Below, in pieces: positions 46,001 to 56,494 of a stretch of DNA of 64,000 nucleotides; the first letter of the stretch is position 1, and the number at the start of each line of letters is the position of its first letter. The notes under the pieces are model-generated. The model saw only the letters and a list, made by a program, of their open reading frames with translations, searched no databases and was not told the origin of the DNA. The translations under genes and the position numbers were made by a program. This DNA is from Fremontodendron californicum (taxonomy: Eukaryota > Streptophyta > Magnoliopsida > Malvales > Malvaceae), in contig JAULJL010000029.1 in NCBI GenBank assembly GCA_030761205.1, positions 1,681,501-1,745,500 of the forward strand. Direction: 5' to 3'.

Positions 46001-48317
46001 GAGGCAATTGAATGTCCATGTCAAACTTTTTATCTCTACAAGGCTCTATAGCTGACTTGAGCTTGGCACTGGTGTTATCATTTTGAAAACCATTTAAACC
46101 TCCAGGATCCTCACTTTTTACACCACGTTTTTTCTTTTTAACAGGAGATGTGGTGTTACTTTCTAGAACCTGCCTCTTAGGATTCTTTTCCTCCACAAAG
46201 TAGCCCGCAGATTTTTCTTTTGACTTCAGTTTTTTCCTAGACACTTCATCAGAAATTGTGGACTCCCTTTTCTTAGAAATCTCCTCCAAAATTTTAACTC
46301 CATTTAAGACTCCTGCTTTCTTGCTTCTTACACATTTAGTTTCTTCTCCTTTACTGGGACTAGAAGGGTCATCAATTTGCACTTCTGTCTTGGAGTTGTT
46401 TTCATCTGAAGGACAACCACAATCTTTTTCATTTCCCTTCACTCTTTTCTTTGAAGCTTCCTTCAAGGTTTTAGGCTTTTTTAGACTAGTTTTCTTCAAA
46501 GAAGCTTCATGATCTCCATTGCCATTACACAGTTCCTTCAATCCTTCACGTTTCATTTTCTTTGATTTCTTTTCAGTAGACAATGATGTCAAATTCTGAG
46601 AATTAACTTTGGAATCACAGTCTCCATCAAAAGAATTTTCCTTCCCAAGCTTCCTTGGTGAAGTGGCCTTAGACTCCTGTAAACATCAGAGAGACAAATC
46701 CCATCATCCAAAAACTGTGACAAAACAATAGTCTATTACCATTAGGAAGAAAAACGAAGTCAAACCTTCTTTTGCTTCTTTGGCGAAACACCCATATCTT
46801 TTACAATCTTTTCATATCCAAAATTTTCAGGACCTTCAGCTTGAAGCAATTCTGAAACAGAAGAGTACCCAGTTTTCTTGGCTGTGTGCACTAGTATACC
46901 AGTAGGTTTGTGACCTTTTTTCTTCCTAAAAAAATATAGTACCCAGTTAAGACTTGGTCAAAGTTAACACTAGGAATCAATTATAGAAACATCCGCAGTG
47001 CAATATGCTTACATGCAGCAACTACAATTGCAAATGTCTTTGCACTTGGGACATTTCCAATCAACCAACAATGCAACTTCTTCTGCCTTCTCTCCATATC
47101 TAATCCAATATCAATCCAACAAAAGAAAATTTACAAGTTAACAGCTTTATTCAATTAAATGGATTGTTCAAGAAGCAAATGTTAGAAAAAGTAACAACCT
47201 GTTCAATAGGCATTTATGACAATACTTCATGGTACATTGCTTGTCCTTTTTCAAGTTCTTGCATGGAGCCGAGAAATGCATTGTTTTTTGCCGGCACTTC
47301 AGCATTTGATCCCAGGGCAAAAGAAATATCAGGGAAAAAGAAATTTAAAAGCTAAAACTAGAGAATTATCAATAAAAAAAAAAAACTAACAAAGTTATAT
47401 ATCAATTGTAATCTAACATTTCTTTATATAATGCTCAAAGTGATTCCATTTAGCCAAGCCTGTATTGCTTTAACTCTTAATTTTCCATGATCTATCAATG
47501 TCCGACAATATCTAACAAACATGAGTATATCGATGTTTGACCTCCGAGTATAAGGAAAACCTTAGAAAAAATTAAGTATACCAATGTCAGAGACATACCC
47601 TTATCAAACATTCAACCACACGAGTTCAAGTAACAAAAAGCCAAATAATTTGAATATTCCAAATATCATATAACATGAAAAATAAGAAACATGAGTATTT
47701 CAACTAAGCAAAAGAAAAAAGATTTAAAAAACCCAAAAACTAAAATAATAAGATACAAAAACATTAAAGTCAAATTCAAAGCTTACCATGATAATTACCA
47801 ACATAATTTGCTAACCAACGTCCATAGGGATAAATTTTTATATGAAACAACTAATTCAGGTCAACAAATATCTAAAAAATTAAACTGAGGTCTAAAAAAG
47901 ACGATTATATGTCAAAAATTTAATGAAAGGAATATTTGCTGACGCCAAATAATTATTTCAAACAATCTTTTATCATCGATAAGCCACTTAAGAATTAAAA
48001 GAAAGAAACATATGACAGAATTTGAATAAAACTAATATTAGATGACTTAAAATAATTGTTTCATACAATATTTTCTCGTCAACCAAACAGAACAAAGAAA
48101 AAAAAAAGCACAAACTAAAGGTAAAACCCACCAAAAAAGGGTAAAAACAATTCCAAAAAATCAGTTAAAATGAAATTTAAAAAGAAAAAAAAAATACCTG
48201 GTGACAAGTTTTTCCAGATTCAGAATCATAAATTCTTCGTCCCACGACTCGAATTCCATTTCCCTTTGTTTGCTTCTCCTCATCCATTTTGGAAGCAGAA
48301 GTTGAACCAACAGCCAT
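42154..48317 (-). CDS. CDCA7-type zinc finger (zf-4CXXC_R1) and DDT/WHIM-like protein
   Basis: Twelve exons, all GT-AG and in phase: 48317-48198, 47296-47199, 47099-47013, 46925-46766, 46676-45903, 45475-45333, 45247-45053, 44924-44834, 44743-44575, 43712-43602, 43517-43421, 42184-42154; 2076 bp, 691 residues. Residues 38-101 are the cysteine-rich zf-4CXXC_R1 finger (CHQCRQK, CHKCLLNRYGEK, WKCPKCKDICNCSCC), followed by KGHKPTGIL and SSVSELL typical of the family. Residues about 160-360 are Lys/Ser-rich, with several nuclear-signal-like clusters. About 385-460 is a DDT domain (VGHALQFLEFCAAFGEV, QIHIQLLSLIQKDMG), then a WHIM-like region (DSSIKLKLLNILCDEAL, FWRLRGYTSEKYILLQ). Human CDCA7 recruits the HELLS remodeler; a nuclear chromatin role is likely. 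Plant DDT-bearing members differ from the CDCA7 core class, so DNA-methylation function is unproven. Confidence 0.93.
43032..43082. repeat. (TA)n microsatellite in intron 11 of the CDCA7-like gene
   Basis: About 25 TA units after TGTGTG. Located inside the 1.24 kb last intron, well away from splice sites. Confidence 0.85.
44939..45032. repeat. 48 bp tandem duplication in intron 7 of the CDCA7-like gene
   Basis: GAATGAAAAGAAAAGAGTTC at 44941 recurs at 44989 with one change, followed by TAATTTGTAAAAGA in both. It lies just upstream (on the minus strand) of the exon 8 acceptor and adds pyrimidine-rich sequence on the transcribed strand. Confidence 0.8.
47497..47638. mobile_element. hAT-like MITE copy 7, in intron 1 of the CDCA7-like gene
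   Basis: Decayed copy with TGTCCGACAATATC, GAGTATATCGATGTTTGACC and CACGAGTTCAAGTAAC. Terminal repeats are mostly lost. Confidence 0.45.
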
Positions 48318-48412
48318 TTGCTTTTCTCAAATTCTCAACCAAATGAATTCTTTGGATTTCTTTTGGTTTCTTTTTATTTCATTTATTGGAAGTTTTCAAA
48401 TTTGGTTTTGAG

Positions 48413-48519
48413 TTTCCCGCTTTCCCTGTAATGGCGGGACAGATTTGAGAATACAAAGTTGGAAAATTTTACAGGAAATTCCCGGGAATCGTAAATTTTT
48501 AAGAGAGTTGGGCGCCAAA
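48413..48519. promoter_or_regulatory. E2F-type sites upstream of the CDCA7-like gene
   Basis: TTTCCCGC at 48413-48420 and GCGCCAAA at 48512-48519 (reverse complement TTTGGCGC) both match the plant E2F consensus TTTSSCGC. TGGCGGGA at 48432-48439 contains the TCCCGCC core on the other strand. They sit about 95-200 bp upstream of the ATG at 48317. E2F control would fit S-phase expression; binding is inferred. Confidence 0.65.
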
Positions 48520-48529
48520 TTTTCTTGCT

Positions 48530-48936
48530 TTTGTAATATATAAATAAATAAATATTAATCGTGCCCTAATAACGAAAGGTATCGAATGGGCCAACTAACA
48601 GATTTCGGTGGGCTTCGCTTCAAACCCCATTTTGTAATGAAAGACTCTTTAATTTTTAGGCCTGGCAAGTGGCAATCTATCTAAAATAATATATGAGAAG
48701 AGATATATTTACATTAGATTTGAACATGATATAAAAATACGATATATTTAATAAATATAATAAATAATATAATAAATATGACATGGCATGACATATTTGA
48801 ACATGATTAACACGACATGCTCGTATTCGTTTTTAGAATTCTGACATATTTAATAATTTGTGTCGTGTTCATGATTACACGGTTGACATGAAAAAAATAC
48901 AAGACACGACATGCATACACGGATTGCTATGTCTAA
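48530..48936. other. Intergenic repeat-like DNA
   Basis: AT-rich, with ACGACATG, CACGACATGC and GACATATTT words resembling the repeat at 28100-28220. No gene. Confidence 0.4.
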
Positions 48937-49309
48937 CTTAAACTAGTGTAAAACTAATTTAGTTTTAACACATTCATATTTTTTCTTTTACAATTTATAT
49001 TTGTTTAATCCAATTGTCTTATTTTATGCTCTATTCATGTAGATCATGCATATCAATTTTTGAGTAAATTTAAAATATCTAACTATTTGTTTGATATAAA
49101 AAAATTTCAATCATTATACATCAAAAAGACAATTTTTTAGATCAATATAATAGCGATATCGGATCGATTTTAAACTTTATGTGCATGACGAGTTCGATTA
49201 TATTGTTAAATCTAATTGTCATTTTGTTTAAATATTAATCGTATATGAAGTTATAAAAGTCAAAAGTGTGTAAAATTAATTAGTTTTATATTAATGTAAG
49301 TTGATCCCT
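48937..49309. mobile_element. MITE with long inverted repeats, copy 2
   Basis: Diverged relative of 27245-27624: AGTGTAAAACTAATTTAGTTTT on the left, AATTAGTTTTATATTAATGT and GATCCCT on the right, and a shared central GATATCGGATCGATT. The left terminus is worn. Confidence 0.65.
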
Positions 49310-49347
49310 CCACATAATATGTATTATATATATATATAAGCACGGAT

Positions 49348-49754
49348 ATAGAGAAACTTTTGAACAGACAAAAATGATGAGTGTTGTTCACTATATTTTT
49401 AAATTACCATTGTAAATATTTTATTATTATTAATAAGACTTATCCAACTTATAAGCAAAAATTTTAATTTAATTAAAAGACTTTCAAATTAATTTATTTC
49501 ATTATAAATAAAACATAGTTAAAGGTTATGTTGAATTACTTTATTTTCAGGGTTTTAATTTTTCATTCACCTTAAAAAGTAAATAAATTTATTTAATAAA
49601 AAAATTAAAGTTTATATTAAATTTCTTTATATTCACAATTTTAATTTTTCATTAACATTAAAATAATATTTATGTTAAATTAATATAATTTGCACATGAA
49701 ACGAACTTTATACGATGAAACAAACTTAAATTAATAATAATTTAAGTTGTTTCC
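49348..49754. other. Helitron-like 5' fragment and AT-rich DNA
   Basis: CTTTTGAACAGACAAAAATG followed by TTGTTCACTATATTTTTAAATTACCATT resembles the interior start of the Helitron candidate at 25555. No 3' end is visible before the Athila fragment at 49755, so it may be truncated. No gene. Confidence 0.35.
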
Positions 49755-50624
49755 TGATACACCGAAAATAGTGTATCTTTATTAACCCTTGCAATTAATA
49801 TGATCAATTATAGTAAAGTAGCATGCAATGATCGAATCCACAGAGATTGATTTTTAGTTTATAAATTACTAGTTTAAAACTTAAATTTAAGAATAATAAA
49901 AGAAAATGGGGTTTTTGAAAGAGTTTTAAAAATTAAGAAAACAAGAAAAGTAAAAAGCAAATAAATAAGATGAAATCAAATATAAGAAAAATATGATTAA
50001 AGTTTCATTCTCCACCACTAGACATCATTGAGAATCAATTTCAGATCTATCAACATCAATTAACTATCAAAATTATCAACTGTAGATAACAACAAACTCT
50101 GTTACCCCAATATTTCCTTAGTTCGTCATTAAATAGAACAAGCTCTCTATTTAATCTCTAACCACTAGACAACCTAGAATAAACTCTCTAGATTTAATGT
50201 AATGACAGCTTTATGATGAGAAAGGTAGGTTGATCTAGGCAACAAACTCATAAGCTCGGATTGTTTAACCTATGTTATGTTCCACTTTGCAATTAACGAA
50301 AACTTGACCATAATCATTAATCACAAATTGCTACTTATGAATAGGAAATCAAGATAATTACACGGATCAAAATTCCTAAACTAGCAATAGATAATTATCA
50401 AGATTTATCTAGTGTGCACCCTAAACAAATCAAGACAACATCATGAACAATTCTTATGGAAGAACATAATCAACTTTAATAGAAAACTAATGATAGATAA
50501 AATTTAAAAATCAATTACAAAATATGTCTAGGATTTTGAAATCTCCCTTAACCAAAGAGAAGTTTAGCCTAGCATAGACATAGATAATATATACATAAAA
50601 CTAAAAAGAAAATAAAAGAATGAA

Positions 50625-50669
<45 letters not shown>

Positions 50670-51810
50670 TCCTTGAGTTTCCTCAAAAGATATCTAGTTT
50701 GTGGCTCAAAAGATGGTATTTTTAGAGCTTTAAAACCCTGAGAATAAGTCCTTGCTGCACAAGTAAGTCTGGAGGTAAAAAAAAAAATCACGTTTTTGCC
50801 TTCTTTTCAGATTTACGGTTAGGGTTTTTCTGGCCGCAGGGTTCTTTAGGAAGATCTTCTAGCGCCAATTTGGATGCTCATTTCTTATCCGATTTGGGCC
50901 CATAATATATCGTTGAAAAGATAATCAAGTCAACTTCAAAAGTCAATATAGGAAGTTTCTTCAAATAAAGACTCTAACATCATGTTTTCCTTGCAACAAG
51001 CTCCGGAGGTCAAATCTGCCTTCTTGCTTTACAACTAGAAATTGATCTTTTTGACTCCCTAGTCTTCTTCCATCTTGTGATTATAATTTTGTAAGCTCTT
51101 TACCATCATTATTGACATCTTTTGACTTCATTATCCTTATTGTACCTAAAATTCAAAAATATAATATAAGTAAACAAGATAAAGATCGAAAACATAACAA
51201 AAACTAAAGGTAGAAAGGCATAAAATGTATATTTTATGAGCTTATCAAATATACCCACACTTAGCTTTTTGCTAGTCCTTGAGCAAAACAAAATAAGAAA
51301 ATCTAATCTAATCCACTTTCGTAGGAAATCACGGTGGCACTTAGCATGTGACACAAGCCTTTAAACCCTTAGGTGTCCTTAGTGGACGAGTTTAGTCTCG
51401 TGAGGGTTTACTAGGACGATACCCACAAACATTGAAGACATAAGAAAAACTAAAAAATTAAAAATAATAATAATAATTACAACTAATCCTTTCAATATAA
51501 ATTAGAGATAATCATTGGACAAGTCTTATAAACTAATCAATAGCTTAAAGAAATTCACAAAAAATCATGCTTGAATGTAAATAGTTTGAGTTAAGCCAAT
51601 ATTAACATAACATATTTCAATCAAAATAGTGCATATTCAAATTTAATCTCAACTTCTCACTAGGATACTCTTATGATTTTCACTCTTTTTTAAGTAGTGG
51701 TAAAGTGTTTACACTCAATCAATCTCATGAAAACAGTTCTACCATATGCTTGCTTGTCCACCTATTCTCCACTATTTAGATCATGCAACTTCATAAATCA
51801 AGAGTTCTTC
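49755..51810 (-). mobile_element. Truncated Athila copy: 3' LTR plus part of the 3' internal region
   Basis: The LTR is 49755-51247 (TGATACA to CTTATCA, 1493 bp), diverged from the LTRs at 1854 and 10486. It holds (AAT)n at about 50626-50668. Beside it lie a weak polypurine tract and about 560 bp matching 3404-3800 of the first element, including CTTTTTGCTAGTCCTTGAGCAAAA. A 162 bp insertion interrupts this part (51321-51482). Similarity stops at about 51810; no coding region or second LTR remains. Confidence 0.88.
51321..51482. mobile_element. Short insertion with A-rich tail inside the Athila fragment
   Basis: Absent from the matching region of the first element (about 3470). It is flanked by similar 11-13 bp direct repeats, CTAATCCACTTTC (51308-51320) and CTAATCCTTTC (51483-51493). 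It ends in an A-rich stretch (about 51445-51478) and contains a potential stem (GGACGAG ... CTCGTGAGG). Length, tail and direct repeats fit a SINE-like insertion, but no clear pol III boxes are seen. Confidence 0.45.
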
Positions 51811-51826
51811 GATTTTTTTTTTAATG

Positions 51827-51954
51827 TCACGCTTAACAAATAATAAAGTCTTGCGATGAGACTTGTTATGTTATTTTTTTTAGGTTGCGACATCACGCTT
51901 AACGAATAATAAAGTCTTGCGATGAGACTTGTTATTTTTTAAGTTGTGACACAT
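51827..51954. repeat. 66 bp tandem repeat, two copies
   Basis: TCACGCTTAAC.AATAATAAAG followed by TCTTGCGATGAGACTTGTTAT occurs at 51827 and again at 51893. The copies differ by an A/G and by T-run length. Confidence 0.85.
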
Positions 51955-51961
51955 GGTACCA

Positions 51962-52134
51962 AGTTATGTTATCCGGATTCGAAGGTGAGTATCCGATATG
52001 AATATATTTTATTTTTTCTAAAAATTTTCATATATTTATTTGGAGGATCATACTCACATACCATGTTTCAAATATGTATTGAACATAGATATTAGATATA
52101 AATACTTAAAAAAAATGAAAAGTTCAAATAACAT
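51962..52134. mobile_element. hAT-like MITE copy 8
   Basis: AGTTATGTTATCCGGATTCG to AGTTCAAATAACAT, with GGAGGATCATACTCACATACC inside. Decayed compared with copies 1 and 9. Confidence 0.65.
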
Positions 52135-52139
52135 CATGA

Positions 52140-53044
52140 TATGGCATTAAACGTCGTATGAGAAGCTCGGTCTCTTCTAACATGCATCAGAGCCTTATCA
52201 GTCTTATCATTCTGGCAAGAAAAGGGTAGCGAATCCTGTTAGCAAGAACTGAAAGCAAATAGGGATATATATGTAAAAACAAATATAAAAGGAGGAAAAC
52301 GACATCCAAAAATAGCAACACTCACTTGAATTCAAGAGCATATACTATAGGAAAATGAGGAGTGGTGTAAGGCTTTAAGCAAAAATTAAACATGTTTTAT
52401 CCATAGACTGCACAAAACTGACCCACACTATTGAACAAAACTTAAAACTGGAGATGAAATGAAATAGTGAATTGGATCAGGAAAAGAAAGTTGTGAAAAA
52501 GAATCCGACCATCGATCGATCATCATGTATTTATATGGGCCTTGATTTAGGAGATTAATCTGCAGTTGCACTCAATATCTAGGTATAGGGTTTGGGCTTT
52601 TGTTATGCCGAAAGAGAGAGCTTTGAGACTTGGGAAATCCATGAGTTGTGCAATGCATGCATGCATGAGTTCCACGTAGCAAAACTGACCCACTATTGAA
52701 CAAAGCCTATCATCATTATCTATCTTTGGACAGAAAAGAGATCTCAATCTCATTTCATGTCCCAAGCGGCTCATCTTTTTGTTGGTTAATGACAAAATTA
52801 TTAAAGGATAAAAAGTTATATACTAATCTGTAGAGAAGCACAAGGCAGATAAGATTACTCCAAAGTTAGCACATGAACTCCCACTTTTTAAAGTTTAAAG
52901 GGCATTAGCTAGCTAGTGTCCTTTTCTTCAAACAGGCCCACAGTTGTTAACATGAAACCAAGTAAATAAAGCCTTCAGCTTCCAAAAATTCCATAATGTC
53001 TTCCTGGAGTACGTACTGAGGTGAAGAAGCTTGAGAATTTGACA
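52140..53044. other. Upstream region of the AWPM-19 gene
   Basis: No gene is supported; the 82-codon minus-strand frame at 52547-52795 has no recognisable motif. The phrase AAACTGACCCAC..TATTGAACAAA occurs at about 52428 and 52682. RY and ABRE-like motifs are annotated separately. Confidence 0.5.
52656..52679 (+). promoter_or_regulatory. RY motif cluster and ABRE-like site
   Basis: CATGCATGCATG at 52656-52667 holds overlapping RY (CATGCA) elements, the binding sites of ABI3/FUS3-type B3 factors. CCACGTAG at 52672-52679 contains an ACGT core like an abscisic acid response element. The pair lies about 370-390 bp before the AWPM-19 ATG. Because AWPM-19 genes are often seed and ABA expressed, function here is plausible but inferred. 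Confidence 0.45.
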
Positions 53045-53961
53045 ATGGCGAGTGAGAATGGGAGGGCAGGTAGTAGGAGCCTAATGCCTCCCCTTTTAGC
53101 AGTAAACTTTGTAGTTTACTTGATTATACTTGGACTAGCTGGTTGGTCTGTTGATAAATTCATCAATGGTGAACAGAATCACCCCCGTATATATATGCTC
53201 TCTCTCTCCAAACTTAATTTCTTTGTTTTTCCTTTTGAGATTATTAGTATTTGAGTAGTGTAACAATAATTAATCCTGGACCGGTGTCTCAAACAGATTT
53301 GGGTGGCAATCGGTCCACAAGCTTTATGTTGATTTTTGCTCTGATTGCTGCTGTAATCGGTGCTTGCTCTGTGCCAGCTGGCCTCTTCCACCACTTTGCA
53401 TGGAGAAATCACAGTTTAGCTGCTACTGCTTCTTTGGCAATCATTTCCTGGGCGGTTACTGCTCTTGCTTTTGGGTACTTATTACTATTCACCTCTCTCT
53501 CTCTCTCTCTTCGTAATTTTTTCAAATTTTTTTTAACAGCAACGTTAATTTAATATTTGTTGGTGGTGTTGTTACAGTCTGGTGTGCAAGGAGATTATAC
53601 TAGGAGGTCACAGAGGAAAACGCTTGGTAAAAAATTTGAACCTTAAATTAATTTCTTCAATTAAGATAATTAAGTAGTAATTTCACAGATTAATTGTTGT
53701 AATTAACAGTACTGCATGCTTTGAATGTTGATGAATTTGCAGCAAACATTGGAAGCTTTCATCACAATATCAGTAGTGAGTCAATTGCTATACGTAGTGC
53801 TTCTCCATGCCGGTATGTTCAATAGCAGATATGGACCAGCTGGTTATTATGGCAGTAGTAGTGCCAACCATGGCGGCCGCGGTGGCGGTGTTGGCAACAT
53901 CGCCATAGCTGATCATGAAACTCTAAAAAAACCTAGCAGTAGTACTACTGCTGTCTCATGA
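53045..53961 (+). CDS. AWPM-19-like membrane protein
   Basis: Exons 53045-53186, 53297-53474, 53578-53626, 53743-53961; 588 bp, 195 residues, all GT-AG. The exon 1-2 junction gives HPHLGGN, matching the conserved family phrase. Four hydrophobic segments lie at about 17-40, 56-80, 88-110 and 124-147. Conserved words include NFVVYLIILGLAGW, SFMLIFALIA, SLAAT...IISWA and GGHRGKRLQTLEAF. The tail from about 150 is Gly/Ser-rich and probably faces one side of the membrane. Family members are small tetraspan plasma membrane proteins linked to ABA response, dormancy and freezing or drought tolerance; one rice member has been described as an ABA importer. Length is normal to slightly long. Intron 2 begins near a (CT)n run. 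Confidence 0.92.
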
Positions 53962-54162
53962 TAAACTAAGTGTTAATTACTACAATAGTAATAATATTGT
54001 CGAGAGGATTGGGCAAAATCCTTTAATCCCCCATCCCCCATCGAAAAGGAAAAAAAAAAGTTTTTGAATATATAAATGTGAACACTGCACGTTACAATAA
54101 TTTAATTTTGTGTGTTTTAAACCATGTTAATATGGGTGTAGCTTTAATGATCTCATTGTTTT
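53962..54162 (+). other. Probable 3' UTR and flank of the AWPM-19 gene
   Basis: AT-rich, moderately complex DNA after the stop codon, before the first copy of the duplicated segment. No poly(A) signal can be called with certainty. Confidence 0.4.
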
Positions 54163-55620
54163 TTAGCATATGTTGTGATTGTCTGTGTAGCTAAAACATT
54201 AATATAATTTTAATTTTGACTGCCACTGGGAAATTATTTTAAATCAGATGATAAAGATTTAAGAAGATAATCATCTATTGCAAATAGAATTATAAGTATA
54301 AATTCTAAAATGATATATATATATAAAGGATTAATTTTAAAAATGCTAGTAGTAATATTAAAGGTGGCATTTTGGGTTCGAATCATTTTCATTTTTTTCG
54401 GGTTTAGGATTTTTTGGTTCGGGTTTGATCATTTTTGGTTCGATCTCTTTCGAGTTCAAATCATTTCCAGTTCAAATTACCTTCGGTTCGGGTAGGTTTT
54501 ACGTCATTTTTTTTATTTTATGTTACAATGAAAAGATAAGATTTTTCCCTTTTAATTTGAATTTTTAAAAGCAAGCAAATTGCCTTTTATCTTGTTTTTC
54601 GATCTATATGTATATTTATTTATTTTTGGATAAAACTGATCAAACCTAAGAATAAAAAACCGGACCAGAAGTCGAACCGATCGGATCTTCAGTTTTCGAT
54701 TCAACCGGCCGGTTCAACTATAGCAAAAAAATATATATAACAGAAATTTAAAAAAAAAAATTTAAAATTCAAAAAAAAAAAAAGAAATAATTCTAAAATT
54801 TAAAAAAATACAAATAAATAATACAAGAAGTTATTTTCGGTTTTAGATTAATTTTTGCCTTTTAATTTGTAACCAATTGAGTTAAAAAAAAAACCCTTCA
54901 AAAACAATAAAAAAAAATCATTATTTTCGGTTTTATTGGGTTTTCTAGTTTTTTTTGGTTCCCGATTTTTAACCAGTTCTTATAAGTTTAACTTTTATCC
55001 GATTCTATAGAAGTGGTTGAACCATCGGACATGTCGGTTCCTGGTTGTACCGGCTGGTCTCATTCTTTTTTTTATCATTGCATCAAACTAGAGCAAAGAT
55101 GGCGATTTAATGATTTATTATATATTAAAATTTATAAAGAAATATAAAATATAAAACTTATGCCAAAATCAAATAATTGGACTTTGTTTTGAGTAAAATG
55201 TTTATCTCTGATGAAATTGAAATTAGATGTATTAAAAACTGGGGTTATTATAAAATCATAACAAATTTATTGATGTTTATATGATTTCTTGTTGAATAGA
55301 TTAGTTGAAATTTTCATGGCATGTGATTTGTGAGATACAATTTTAGTTTTTGTTGGTTGTCCATATTGAATAATTATATCTGAATTAGTAAAATGAAATT
55401 AATTTCAACTTTGTCTTGACTAATGACCGTCATTATTTGATTGTTCACTTTTCTTTTCATTCTATTTAATATTTATTTTGGTATAAATTTAAAAATTTTA
55501 GTGATTTTAGTGATTTGTGTATACAATTCGATTTGTTTTAAACTCATATAATTTCAATATCTTTACAAGTTACAAGTACAAAATTAAATAATTTTTTTTT
55601 TAAAATTATTAATTTACCTT

Positions 55621-55656
<36 letters not shown>

Positions 55657-55790
55657 TAAATTATAACTTTTGATCAAAAAAATAAGGGAAAAAATTGATA
55701 ATCAAAATTTTTGTTTTAAAAAAATTATTTAATTACAATTTTATCATTCTATTTTTAGTATTAAATTCGAGTTATTATGGGTTTTAAAGA

Positions 55791-55826
<36 letters not shown>

Positions 55827-56460
55827 GATGAATTTTAAAAATGCTAATAGTAATATTAAAGGTGGCATTTTGGGTTCGAATCATTTTGATTCTTTTCGGG
55901 TTTAGGATTTTTTGGTTCGGGTTTGATCATTTTTGGTTCAATCTCTTTCGAGTTCAAATTACCTTGGGCTCGGGTAGGTTTTACGTCATATTTTTTATTT
56001 TATTTTATGTTACAATGGAAAGATAAGATTTTTCCCTTTTAATTTGAATTTTTAAAAGTAAGCAAATTGCCTTTTATCTTGTTTTCCGATCTATATGTAT
56101 ATTTATTTATTTTTGGATAAAACTAATCACACCTAAAAATAAAAAATTGGACCGGAAGTCGAACCGATCAGACCTTCAGTTTTCGATTCAACTGGCCGGT
56201 TCAACTATAGCAAAAAAATATAAAACATAAATTCAAAATAATTTTAAAAAATTAAAAAAAAATAGAAATAATTCTAAAATTTAAAAAAAAAAAAATAAAT
56301 AATACAAGTTTTTTAGCATATGTTGTGATTGTCTGTGTAGCTAAAACATTAATATAATTTTAATTTTGACTGCCACTGGGAAATTATTTTAAATCAGATG
56401 ATAAAGATTTAAGAAGATAATCATCTATTGCAAATAGAATTATAAGTATAAATTCTAAAA

Positions 56461-56494
<34 letters not shown>

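Noticed and set aside
51371..51425. Possible hammerhead ribozyme
   Set aside because: A stem is present but the CTGANGA and GAAA core boxes are not.
52547..52795. 82-residue minus-strand frame upstream of AWPM-19
   Set aside because: No motif, no splice context, and it overlaps the putative promoter motifs.
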